5,995 bases of DNA from Methanobacteriota archaeon (GTDB taxonomy: Archaea > Hydrothermarchaeota > Hydrothermarchaeia > Hydrothermarchaeales > SZUA-236). The stretch covers positions 1 to 5,995 of the forward strand of contig RFHW01000005.1 in NCBI GenBank assembly GCA_003695745.1, given 5' to 3'. The position numbers were made by a program, and so were the translations under genes. Under the pieces are notes generated by a model. That model saw nothing but the letters and a program-made list of their open reading frames with translations, searched no databases and was not told where the DNA came from. Shown piece after piece: positions 1 to 5,221 of this stretch (the stretch's first letter is position 1; the number at the start of each line of letters is the position of its first letter).

Positions 1-585
1 AATCATGTCATTTGTTTCATCAACCGTGGTGATTAAATCATTATATTCCGTTTGTGCTGTTGTCAATTTTTGTTGAGCGGAGGTTTTCTTTGCTTCTAAT
101 TCTTCAGCTTCTTTACGCAATTGTGCCTGTCTTTGCTGTTCAGCCTCTAATTTTTGTTGATATTCAGAATCATCATAATTAATGACAAAATTAAGGGAAC
201 GTTGATATACCTCCCCGCCACAAAACATACTACTGTCTGTTACAAATTTTATATATATCGTATGTCTTTCGCTTCCAGAACCGCTTCCTTTTGGCGGTGC
301 ATTTACTTGATAAGTGGCACTTCCACCACTTTTGGGAGATATCCTTCCTAGATAGTCAGTATAATCTGGGGAGTCAAGAGATGAATATGCAGTGACAGTG
401 CAAAAGGACTTGTCGTTATAGAGAAAAAATTCAACAATAGCACTTTCACCAGTTTTTAAGCTAATAGTTGCACTTGATGTTAGTGTGGCCGTTGGATCAG
501 CCAAAACACTAGCTGACAATCCACCAAGGAAAACACTCAAAAATAAGATAGTATTAATGTACTTCTTTAATTGTTTCACGCCCAC
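1..585 (-). CDS. Exported protein with N-terminal signal peptide, beta-rich domain and C-terminal coiled coil (3' end outside window)
   Basis: An uninterrupted reading frame on the minus strand runs off the left edge, so the C-terminus is missing; at least 193 codons are present. Counting from the inner GTG at 579, residues 1-27 form a clear signal peptide (basic MKQLKKY start, hydrophobic TILFLSVFLGG core, likely cut after VLA), so the mature chain should be outside the membrane. Residues about 30-135 are rich in Ser, Thr, Gly and alternating hydrophobics, suggesting a beta-sandwich, with two cysteines (C60, C120) that could form a disulfide. From about residue 138 to the edge the chain is rich in Glu, Gln, Lys and Ala (EAEQQRQAQLRKEAEELEAK), a likely coiled coil. 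I prefer the GTG at 585 because AGGGGT lies 8 bases before it. An in-frame TAG stands just upstream. I recognise no named family; surface anchoring or assembly is only a guess. The gene is far more AT-rich than the genes to the right. Confidence 0.8.
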   Translation of the reverse strand, partial: MGVKQLKKYINTILFLSVFLGGLSASVLADPTATLTSSATISLKTGESAIVEFFLYNDKSFCTVTAYSSLDSPDYTDYLGRISPKSGGSATYQVNAPPKGSGSGSERHTIYIKFVTDSSMFCGGEVYQRSLNFVINYDDSEYQQKLEAEQQRQAQLRKEAEELEAKKTSAQQKLTTAQTEYNDLITTVDETNDMI

Positions 586-593
586 AATATCAT

Positions 594-599
594 ACCCCT
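594..599 (-). promoter_or_regulatory. Shine-Dalgarno-like AGGGGT before the exported-protein gene
   Basis: On the minus strand AGGGGT is followed by 8 bases and then GTG at 585, against 14 bases to the second in-frame GTG at 579. The spacing favours the GTG at 585 as the start, adding two residues (M-G) to the protein. The match to the ribosome-binding consensus is only moderate. Confidence 0.45.
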
Positions 600-631
600 A
601 TGTTCTACTAAGTTTTCTTGGTATTCTTGGC

Positions 632-644
632 ATATTTATAATTA
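632..644. promoter_or_regulatory. AT-rich TATA-like box between two divergent genes
   Basis: ATATTTATAATTA is the most AT-rich element in the roughly 85-base gap between the leftward exported-protein gene and the rightward AbrB gene. Its centre is about 31 bases before the GTG at 670, which fits an archaeal TATA box serving a leaderless or nearly leaderless transcript. On the minus strand it reads TAATTATAAATAT and lies about 53 bases from the GTG at 585, which would leave a leader of about 25-30 bases containing the AGGGGT site. One box may therefore serve both genes, or two overlapping boxes may exist. Inferred from position and composition only. Confidence 0.45.
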
Positions 645-669
645 TCGGCGCCCTTGTTATTCAGACTGG

Positions 670-822
670 GTGCCAAAATTGAAGTTCCTAGGTTCCGCAA
701 AAATAAGCTCCAAAAACATGATAACCATACCAAAAGCCGCACGGGAAAAACTTAGACTTAAAGCTGGTGAATTCGCTTTATTTTATGAAAGAGATGATGA
801 GATAATAGTTAGAAAAGGGTAA
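670..822 (+). CDS. AbrB/SpoVT-family DNA-binding protein (50 aa)
   Basis: The 50-residue product carries the swapped-hairpin AbrB (MazE/SpoVT) signature: LGSAKISSKNMITIPKAARE at residues 7-26, then KLRLKAGE and a final strand DDEIIVRKG. This is close to the whole length of single-domain archaeal members, which form dimers that bind DNA and act as repressors or as antitoxins. The start is chosen as GTG at 670: it gives the usual short N-terminus and follows the TATA-like box at 632-644 by about 31 bases. The frame stays open to a TTG at 571, but that extension is rich in Tyr, Trp and Cys and overlaps the divergent gene, so it is unlikely. No Shine-Dalgarno site is visible, consistent with a leaderless message. 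No toxin gene follows: the next gene begins 59 bases downstream and is a membrane-spanning protein. Targets are unknown; autoregulation or control of a neighbour is plausible. ATG at 718 would remove half of the conserved motif. Confidence 0.8.
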   Translation: MPKLKFLGSAKISSKNMITIPKAAREKLRLKAGEFALFYERDDEIIVRKG

Positions 823-836
823 GAAAGTTATTCTCC

Positions 837-854
837 ATATTCCATAAGGAATAT
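837..854. repeat. Perfect 7-bp inverted repeat, possible operator
   Basis: ATATTCC-ATAA-GGAATAT is a perfect palindrome with a 4-base centre. It sits in the 59-base gap between the abrB-like gene and the membrane regulator and overlaps a TATA-like ATATAAG (851-857). This position suits an operator where a dimeric regulator would block promoter access. It is not followed by a T-run and its stem is AT-rich, so a terminator is less likely. Confidence 0.4.
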
Positions 855-857
855 AAG
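849..857 (+). promoter_or_regulatory. TATA-like element before the membrane regulator gene
   Basis: GAATATAAG is centred about 29 bases before the ATG at 882, the distance expected for an archaeal TATA box with a very short leader. It overlaps the right arm of the palindrome at 837-854. Because a purine-rich GAGGGGG site also lies between box and start, the true transcription start may be further upstream; the assignment is tentative. Confidence 0.35.
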
Positions 858-871
858 GGACTTTGACCATA

Positions 872-878
872 GAGGGGG
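872..878 (+). promoter_or_regulatory. Shine-Dalgarno-like GAGGGGG before ATG 882
   Basis: GAGGGGG is separated by only three bases (TTT) from the ATG at 882. The match to the anti-Shine-Dalgarno tail is moderate and the spacer is short, but the site supports 882 as the start, as does the perfect signal-peptide N-terminus that begins there. Confidence 0.4.
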
Positions 879-881
879 TTT

Positions 882-1832
882 ATGAAGAAGGCCTTTCTGG
901 TGCTTTTTGCTTTGACGGTGCTCTGCGGCGGTGTTGTGGGCGGGGCAGGTGTTGAGTATGATGTGATCATTGTGAGAAGCGACCTGCCCTATGACTGGAC
1001 AGTGGCCCAGGCCTATTCCCAGAGGGCGCACATACCCATCATAACCACCTCACCCTCTGCGCTGGACGTGAGCACGCGGGAGCAGCTCCTCGGCTTCCGG
1101 GGGGAAGGCGCGAAAAAAGCCCTTATCCTTGGCGGTGAGGCTGCCATCTCCCCAGCTGTGGAGTCTGAGATAGCGGACCTTGGCTTTGTGACGCACAGGA
1201 TAAGCGAGGTGGACAGATACGGCACCTCTGCGAGGGTGGCGGTGGAGCTCTATGGCCATGCCGGGACTGCTGTGCTGGTGAGCGGCGAGGATGTGGCAGG
1301 CCTGTTAGACGCCCAGCGGGCGGCCTTTCAGACAGAGGCCCCCATACTCTTCGTCAAGGCAGAGGGGGTGCCGGCGAGCGTGAAAGAGGGTCTCAAGCTT
1401 TTAGGTGCCGGGGAGGCCGTCCTTGTCCCTGCCGGCCTCTCTGAGAAGGTGAAGGATGAGCTGGCAGCATACGGGTTGGAGGTGAGGGAGTTTGCGCCGG
1501 GGTTGCAGGCACGGTCCGCGCCAGCTCTGTCAAGGGCGGGGGACATTGCCGTCGGCCTCGTCCTCGGCCTCCTTCTGTCGCTGGCCCTCAGGCGCAGGGG
1601 GAAGGAGAAGGTCCCCTATAATGTGCTCACAGAGGATGAGGAGCGGGTGATAAAGGCCATTGAATCCCACGGCGGCGTGATAAATCAGGACGCCCTGTAC
1701 GAGGTGACAGGTTTTTCCCGTCCCAAGATATCCAGGATCGTCTCGGACCTTGTAGAGCGTGATATGGTTGAGAAAGAGCAGTTTAAGCGTACTTTCAAGT
1801 TAAAAATCAAAAAAGAGTTTGTTAAGGGTTGA
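882..1832 (+). CDS. Membrane-spanning regulator: CWB2-like outer domain, one membrane helix, cytoplasmic winged helix
   Basis: The 316-residue protein starts with a signal peptide (MKKAFLVLFALTVL, residues 1-21). Residues about 25-205 resemble putative cell-wall-binding repeat 2: ALILGGEAAISPAVESEIAD (80-99) followed by VDRYGTSARVA (110-120), the usual RYxTA-type motif, and a second unit with ILFVKAEGVPASVKEGLKLL and LVPAGLSEKVKDEL. One hydrophobic segment, DIAVGLVLGLLLSLAL (221-236), is followed by RRRGKEK, so the C-terminus should be cytoplasmic. Residues about 249-316 form a winged helix-turn-helix: LTEDEERVIKAIESHGG, then ALYEVTGFSRPKISRIVSDL as the helix-turn-helix and a basic wing. This layout matches archaeal predicted membrane-associated regulators (COG2512-like). 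I infer that it senses a wall, surface or extracellular signal and acts on DNA directly, with no kinase; target and ligand are unknown. It has a G-rich coding strand, unlike the C-rich genes downstream, and ends in a TGATG overlap with the next short ORF. Confidence 0.8.
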   Translation: MKKAFLVLFALTVLCGGVVGGAGVEYDVIIVRSDLPYDWTVAQAYSQRAHIPIITTSPSALDVSTREQLLGFRGEGAKKALILGGEAAISPAVESEIADLGFVTHRISEVDRYGTSARVAVELYGHAGTAVLVSGEDVAGLLDAQRAAFQTEAPILFVKAEGVPASVKEGLKLLGAGEAVLVPAGLSEKVKDELAAYGLEVREFAPGLQARSAPALSRAGDIAVGLVLGLLLSLALRRRGKEKVPYNVLTEDEERVIKAIESHGGVINQDALYEVTGFSRPKISRIVSDLVERDMVEKEQFKRTFKLKIKKEFVKG

Positions 1833-1936
1833 TGGAAAGGTTAGAAAACGTTAGAAAGCTTATCTCTGAAAAAAGGCCCTTCAGACTCCACATAACCGCA
1901 GGCGCTGAAACCGTTTCATCGGAAAGCTTAAAATAG
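1832..1936 (+). CDS. Possible 34-aa small protein, function unknown
   Basis: An ATG overlaps the stop codon of the membrane regulator gene (TGATG), typical of translational coupling, and opens a 34-codon frame ending in TAG directly before the GTG at 1937. The product begins MERLENVRKLISEKRPFR and is basic and helix-prone in its first half, with a Ser/Thr/Glu-rich end. It has no signal peptide, membrane helix, cysteines or motif I recognise. The exact overlap and the tight fit between two genes argue for a real gene; the small size and moderate composition argue that it could be chance or the remnant of a longer gene. Its last codons overlap the TATA-like box proposed for the dehydrogenase gene. 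Confidence 0.35.
   Translation: MERLENVRKLISEKRPFRLHITAGAETVSSESLK
1927..1935 (+). promoter_or_regulatory. TATA-like box before the nucleotide-sugar dehydrogenase
   Basis: CTTAAAATA is centred about 30 bases before ATG 1961, the spacing expected for a leaderless archaeal transcript starting at or near that ATG. If real, the dehydrogenase can be transcribed apart from the upstream regulator gene. It also supports ATG 1961 over GTG 1937, which would lie only a few bases past the box. Confidence 0.4.
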
Positions 1937-1960
1937 GTGGCTCTTTTCACAATTAAAGGG

Positions 1961-3286
1961 ATGACACAATTGAAGAGGAAGATAGAGGGCAAAAAAGCGG
2001 TGGTCTCCATCATAGGGCTGGGATACGTGGGGCTGCCGCTCGCCACTGTGGCCGCAAACAAGGGATACACAGTCATCGGAGCCGACATAAAAAAGGAGTC
2101 AGTCCATGCCATCAACAAGGGCATAAGCCCCATAAAGGAGCCCGGCCTGGACAGGGCTGTGGCGCAGGCAGTCTCAACAGGCAGGCTCAGGGCAACCCTC
2201 CATTCTAACATGGCAGCACGAGAAGCCGATATAGTGATCGTCGTTGTCCAGACCCCCATTGACAGCGCCAAAGAGCCGGACCTCAGAGCCTTCACAAGCG
2301 CCTGGAAGACCGTGGCAGAGAACCTCACACCTGGCAAGCTCCTCATCTCAGAGAGCACCGTGCCGCCCGGGACAATGAAAAAGGTTGTCCTGCCCATGCT
2401 CGAGGAAAAAGGCCTCCAGGCAGGAAGAGACTTCTACCTCGCCTACTCTCCGGAGCGGGCCATACCGACACGGACACTGCAGGAGATAGAGGGGAACGAC
2501 CGTATTGTAGGGGGCATAGACCCTGCCAGCACAGAGGCTGCTGCCCTATTCTACCGCCAGATCACGAAAGGCGAGATAGCCAAGACCGATATTGAGACCG
2601 CCGAGGTTGTGAAGGTCATTGAAAACGCCTACCGGGACGTGAACATCGCCTTTGCAAATGAGGTGGCCCTCCTCTGCGGCAGACTTGGCATAGACGCCAC
2701 ATCGGCCATCAACCTTGCAAACAGGCATCCAAGGGTCAACATACACACACCGGGCCCTGGTGTGGGGGGCCACTGCATACCGAAAGACCCCTATTTCCTG
2801 CTGAAATCGGCGAAAGAGGCAGGGCTTGAGCTGAAGCTTGTGTCGGCGGCACGAGAGGTGAACGAGGCCATGCCAGGACATGTGCTCGACCTCATAAAAC
2901 GGTCCCTGAAAGAGGCCAAAAAAGACCCGGAAAAGGCCAAGATCTCGATCCTCGGCATAGCCTATAAGGGGAACACCGACGACAGCCGCAACTCGCCTGC
3001 AGAGCCCATCGTGCGCGGCCTGATGGCAGAGAAGATGGATGTGATCTCCCACGACCCCTATGTGACCCAGGACTTCGGCGGAAGATTCTCAAACGATATT
3101 GAAGAGGTGGTGAAGGACTCGGACTGCCTCGTCATCGTCACAGACCACGACGCCTACCGGCAGCTGGACCTGGGGAAGCTGAAAAAACAGCTGAAGAGGC
3201 CCTGCATAATCATAGACAGCCGCAGCCTCTTCAGGCCAGAGGCCGTGGAGGCCGAGGGGCTGCGCTACGTGGGGCTTGGCGGATAG
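1961..3286 (+). CDS. Nucleotide-sugar dehydrogenase (UDP-HexNAc / UDP-glucose 6-dehydrogenase family, WecC/WbpA-like)
   Basis: The 441-residue product has the full three-part layout of NAD-dependent UDP-sugar 6-dehydrogenases, which oxidise the C6 alcohol of a UDP-sugar to a uronic acid in two steps. The N-terminal Rossmann motif is VVSIIGLGYVGLPLA (14-28). QTPID and ESTVPPGT follow (97-101, 131-138). The central domain has EVVKVIENAYRDVNIAFANE (215-234) and the catalytic cysteine in GVGGHCIPKDPYF (Cys272). The C-terminal UDP-binding domain has KISILGIAYKGNTDDSRNSP. Length is usual. The start ATG 1961 gives the short MTQLKRKIEGKKAV lead found in the family; the in-frame GTG at 1937 would add eight residues and abuts the previous stop codon. 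The HCIPKDP form and N-terminus favour UDP-N-acetylhexosamine dehydrogenases, but the substrate (ManNAc, GlcNAc or glucose) cannot be fixed by eye. The expected role is precursor supply for surface polysaccharide or N-glycans; no glycosyltransferase or epimerase gene is in the window. Confidence 0.92.
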   Translation: MTQLKRKIEGKKAVVSIIGLGYVGLPLATVAANKGYTVIGADIKKESVHAINKGISPIKEPGLDRAVAQAVSTGRLRATLHSNMAAREADIVIVVVQTPIDSAKEPDLRAFTSAWKTVAENLTPGKLLISESTVPPGTMKKVVLPMLEEKGLQAGRDFYLAYSPERAIPTRTLQEIEGNDRIVGGIDPASTEAAALFYRQITKGEIAKTDIETAEVVKVIENAYRDVNIAFANEVALLCGRLGIDATSAINLANRHPRVNIHTPGPGVGGHCIPKDPYFLLKSAKEAGLELKLVSAAREVNEAMPGHVLDLIKRSLKEAKKDPEKAKISILGIAYKGNTDDSRNSPAEPIVRGLMAEKMDVISHDPYVTQDFGGRFSNDIEEVVKDSDCLVIVTDHDAYRQLDLGKLKKQLKRPCIIIDSRSLFRPEAVEAEGLRYVGLGG

Positions 3287-3289
3287 TCA

Positions 3290-3299
3290 GATTTAAATC
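3290..3299 (+). promoter_or_regulatory. TATA-like palindromic GATTTAAATC before mfnD
   Basis: GATTTAAATC lies in the 37-base gap after the dehydrogenase stop codon and is centred about 29 bases before ATG 3324, ideal for an archaeal TATA box driving a leaderless transcript of the three genes that follow. It is the only AT-rich patch in the surrounding G+C-rich DNA. The sole ribosome-site-like element, AAGGT at 3316-3320, is too close (3 bases) to the ATG to be convincing. Confidence 0.55.
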
Positions 3300-3323
3300 C
3301 CACAAGCCCAAGACCAAGGTTAC

Positions 3324-4247
3324 ATGGCCGGCCATGACACCGTGCTTCTCTTCGAATATGCCACGTGCACTGCCCAGGAGATGCCGCCCCATGTTGCAGC
3401 CGAGGGGCACGGGATGTTCAGAACGCTCTACCAGGGCTTCGAGAACCCCCTCTCTTTCTATCAGGAGCCCAGGTACATGGAGGTCTTCATGGAACACCTC
3501 TCCAAAGCAGCCTATGCCCTCGCCATCGCGCCCGAGACCGATGGAGAGCTGTACCGTCTCACCCGGGCCATAGAAGGCTCTGGCTGTGAGAACCTTGGCA
3601 GCAGCGCAAAGGCGGTGAAGAGCACATCTGACAAGCTCCTCACATGGAAAAGGCTCAGGGACCTCTCTCCAAAGACCGAGCTACTCAAGAATGGAAGGAC
3701 CGCTCTGGAGCTCCCACTGGTCGCCAAGCCGCGGGATGGCGTATCATGCGAGGGGGTGATGCTGGTGGAGGACGAAAAGGCTCTGGAAAGGATCCCTGAG
3801 GGATACATCGTGCAGGAATACATAAGGGGCAGGCCCATGAGCGCAAGCATCCTCATCGGCGACGAGCCACGAATCCTCTCTATAAACACACAGGAGATAG
3901 TGGGCTTCCAATATTTCGGCGCCACGCTGCCTGTGGAGCTCTCCCACACCGAGCCGCTCATAGAGGCCGTCGAGCGGTTCCCGGGGCTCCATGGATATGT
4001 GGGCGTCGATTTTGTGGCGGCAGAGGACGGCCCTGTTGTGATCGAGATAAACCCCCGGCCCACAACGCCGATCATAGGGCTGAAGGCCGCCTTCGGTGTC
4101 AACATCTCAGAGCTGATATTGAGAAGCCATCTTGGCAGGGGGATACCAGCGATGCAGCCTCAAAAAAAGGTTTTAGTCAGGAAAAGACATGTTAAAGAAG
4201 AGGGCGGTCGACCCCGCTGGACCATGGAGGTGGCCCCACAGCCATGA
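3324..4247 (+). CDS. mfnD: ATP-grasp ligase, probable tyramine--L-glutamate ligase (methanofuran biosynthesis, MfnD-like)
   Basis: The 307-residue product is an ATP-grasp enzyme. After a pre-ATP-grasp N-terminal region opening with VLLFEYATCTA (7-17), the visible signatures are LVAKPRDGVSCEGV (132-145, ATP-binding Lys135 and glycine-containing loop), YIVQEYIRGRPMSAS (161-175, hinge residues contacting adenine), and YVGVDF plus VVIEINPRPTTP (238-249), which carries the metal-binding Glu241 and Asn243. Such enzymes activate a carboxylate with ATP and join it to an amine. MfnD joins the gamma-carboxyl of glutamate to tyramine, the product of tyrosine decarboxylase MfnA. The specific name rests on the N-terminal LLFEY-type start, the length and above all the overlapping mfnF-like gene downstream. 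By motif alone it could be another ATP-grasp ligase. The stop codon overlaps the next start (ATGA), so the two are probably translated together. Cytoplasmic; a TATA-like box at 3290-3299 suggests it heads a transcript. Confidence 0.8.
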   Translation: MAGHDTVLLFEYATCTAQEMPPHVAAEGHGMFRTLYQGFENPLSFYQEPRYMEVFMEHLSKAAYALAIAPETDGELYRLTRAIEGSGCENLGSSAKAVKSTSDKLLTWKRLRDLSPKTELLKNGRTALELPLVAKPRDGVSCEGVMLVEDEKALERIPEGYIVQEYIRGRPMSASILIGDEPRILSINTQEIVGFQYFGATLPVELSHTEPLIEAVERFPGLHGYVGVDFVAAEDGPVVIEINPRPTTPIIGLKAAFGVNISELILRSHLGRGIPAMQPQKKVLVRKRHVKEEGGRPRWTMEVAPQP

Positions 4248-5221
4248 GGATACAGACCCTTGACATAGGCGGGGCGAACACCAAAAAGCTCCTTTATGAA
4301 GGCGGGAGGACCAGATCCGCCTCATATTACTTCCCACTGTGGAAGAAAAAAGAGGAGTTCCCCCGTTTCCTCAGAGACATATCAGAGGAGGCCTACAGGA
4401 CCGCTGTGACGATGACTGCAGAGCTCTGCGACGTGTTCCCATCCAAAAAAAGCGGTGTGGAATTCATTGTATCGGTTTGCGAGGAGGTGCTGGACGCCCC
4501 GCTCTATCTCACAACAGACCAGCGGCTTTTGGAGAAGGACGAGATCAGCGACCCATCAGAGCTCGCCGCCGCCAACTGGCAGGCAAGCAGATACCTCCTG
4601 GAGAAGAGGTTTGGCGAGGGCATTCTGGTGGATGTGGGAAGCACCACAACAGACATACTGCCCTTTGGAGAAGGCACACACTGCTACAGGAGCGATTTCG
4701 AGAGGCTGAAGAACCACCAGCTCCTCTATACAGGCCTCCTCAGAACCCCTGTCAACACCATCGTCTCAGAGGTCCCGGTACATGGACAGATGGTCCCTGT
4801 CAGCTCCGAATACTTCGCCATAACAGCAGATGTGTACAACATCCTGTGGGGAGTGGACTACAGCTGTGAAACGCCGGACGGCCGCGGGAAGACAAGGGAA
4901 GAATCGCTCAACCGGATAGCAAGGCTTCTATGCGCCGATAAAGAGGAGATAGAGGAAGAGCTCCCCGGGATATGCGCCCACGTCCACAGGATGCAGGTGG
5001 AAGGGATAGCGGAGGCGGTTAAAAGAGCGGCCATCAGCTCTAAAAGGAAGACCCTGTATGTGGGCGGCATAGGAAGACGCCTGGGAATAGAGGCCGCGCA
5101 ATCCCTTGACCTCCCCTATGTCGACCTAGGAGCAGAGCTAAAAGACGCCTGGAACCTCCCCTGTCTGGGGCTGGCCGAGATGACCCTTGAGCTGGACGGA
5201 GGAGAGAGCCATGGCCTTTGA
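4244..5221 (+). CDS. mfnF: Hydantoinase/oxoprolinase-family protein, probable methanofuran synthesis enzyme MfnF
   Basis: The 325-residue product has the ASKHA-type nucleotide-binding layout of the hydantoinase/oxoprolinase-related proteins linked to H4MPT/methanofuran C1 metabolism: LDIGGANTKK (6-15, phosphate 1), VTMTAELCDVF (55-65), ILVDVGSTTTDILPFG (127-142, phosphate 2) and LYVGGIGRRLG (271-281, adenosine motif). MfnF is known to couple gamma-glutamyltyramine with 5-(aminomethyl)-3-furanmethanol diphosphate, displacing pyrophosphate to give the aryl ether core of methanofuran. Its amine-containing acceptor is made by MfnD, encoded directly upstream. ATG 4244 overlaps the mfnD stop codon as ATGA, and the N-terminus begins right at the first motif, so the start is secure. 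The length is usual for the family. The last 11 bases overlap the LysE-type gene and contain its ribosome site. Members of this family also occur in methylotrophic bacteria, so family alone does not prove an archaeon. Cytoplasmic. Confidence 0.85.
   Translation: MRIQTLDIGGANTKKLLYEGGRTRSASYYFPLWKKKEEFPRFLRDISEEAYRTAVTMTAELCDVFPSKKSGVEFIVSVCEEVLDAPLYLTTDQRLLEKDEISDPSELAAANWQASRYLLEKRFGEGILVDVGSTTTDILPFGEGTHCYRSDFERLKNHQLLYTGLLRTPVNTIVSEVPVHGQMVPVSSEYFAITADVYNILWGVDYSCETPDGRGKTREESLNRIARLLCADKEEIEEELPGICAHVHRMQVEGIAEAVKRAAISSKRKTLYVGGIGRRLGIEAAQSLDLPYVDLGAELKDAWNLPCLGLAEMTLELDGGESHGL
5198..5204 (+). promoter_or_regulatory. Strong Shine-Dalgarno GGAGGAG for the LysE-type gene
   Basis: GGAGGAG lies inside the 3' end of mfnF, six bases before ATG 5211. 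It is the best ribosome-binding site in the window and fixes the exporter start at 5211 rather than the upstream TTG at 5187. It implies that this internal cistron is translated from the shared mfnD-mfnF message. Confidence 0.7.

Noticed and set aside
571..669. N-terminal extension of the AbrB-type gene from a TTG at 571
   Set aside because: The extra residues are rich in Tyr, Trp, Cys and His, unlike the family, and overlap the TATA-like box and the divergent gene's start.
485..682. Plus-strand 65-codon frame with a hydrophobic C-terminal segment
   Set aside because: Its first half is antisense to the signal peptide of the exported-protein gene and it spans the divergent promoter region; it lacks a ribosome site and a recognisable domain.
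670..1832. Toxin-antitoxin pair formed by the AbrB-type gene and the following gene
   Set aside because: The following gene encodes an exported, membrane-spanning winged-helix protein, not a PIN, MazF or RelE-like toxin, and is 59 bases away with its own promoter signals.
1822..2397. Minus-strand 191-codon frame
   Set aside because: It lies opposite the well-supported sugar dehydrogenase and has no family motif; a shadow frame in G+C-rich DNA.
2546..3052. Minus-strand 168-codon frame rich in His, Cys and Arg
   Set aside because: It is antisense to the dehydrogenase core including its catalytic cysteine region; its composition is typical of a shadow frame.
3512..4105. Minus-strand 197-codon frame
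   Set aside because: Serine- and proline-rich shadow opposite the ATP-grasp motifs of mfnD.
4339..4869. Plus-strand 176-codon frame inside mfnF
   Set aside because: Arg/Pro/Gly/His-rich shadow in another frame of mfnF, with no domain.
5187..5210. Upstream TTG start for the LysE-type gene
   Set aside because: It lies before the GGAGGAG site; ATG 5211 is six bases after that site and gives the usual N-terminus.
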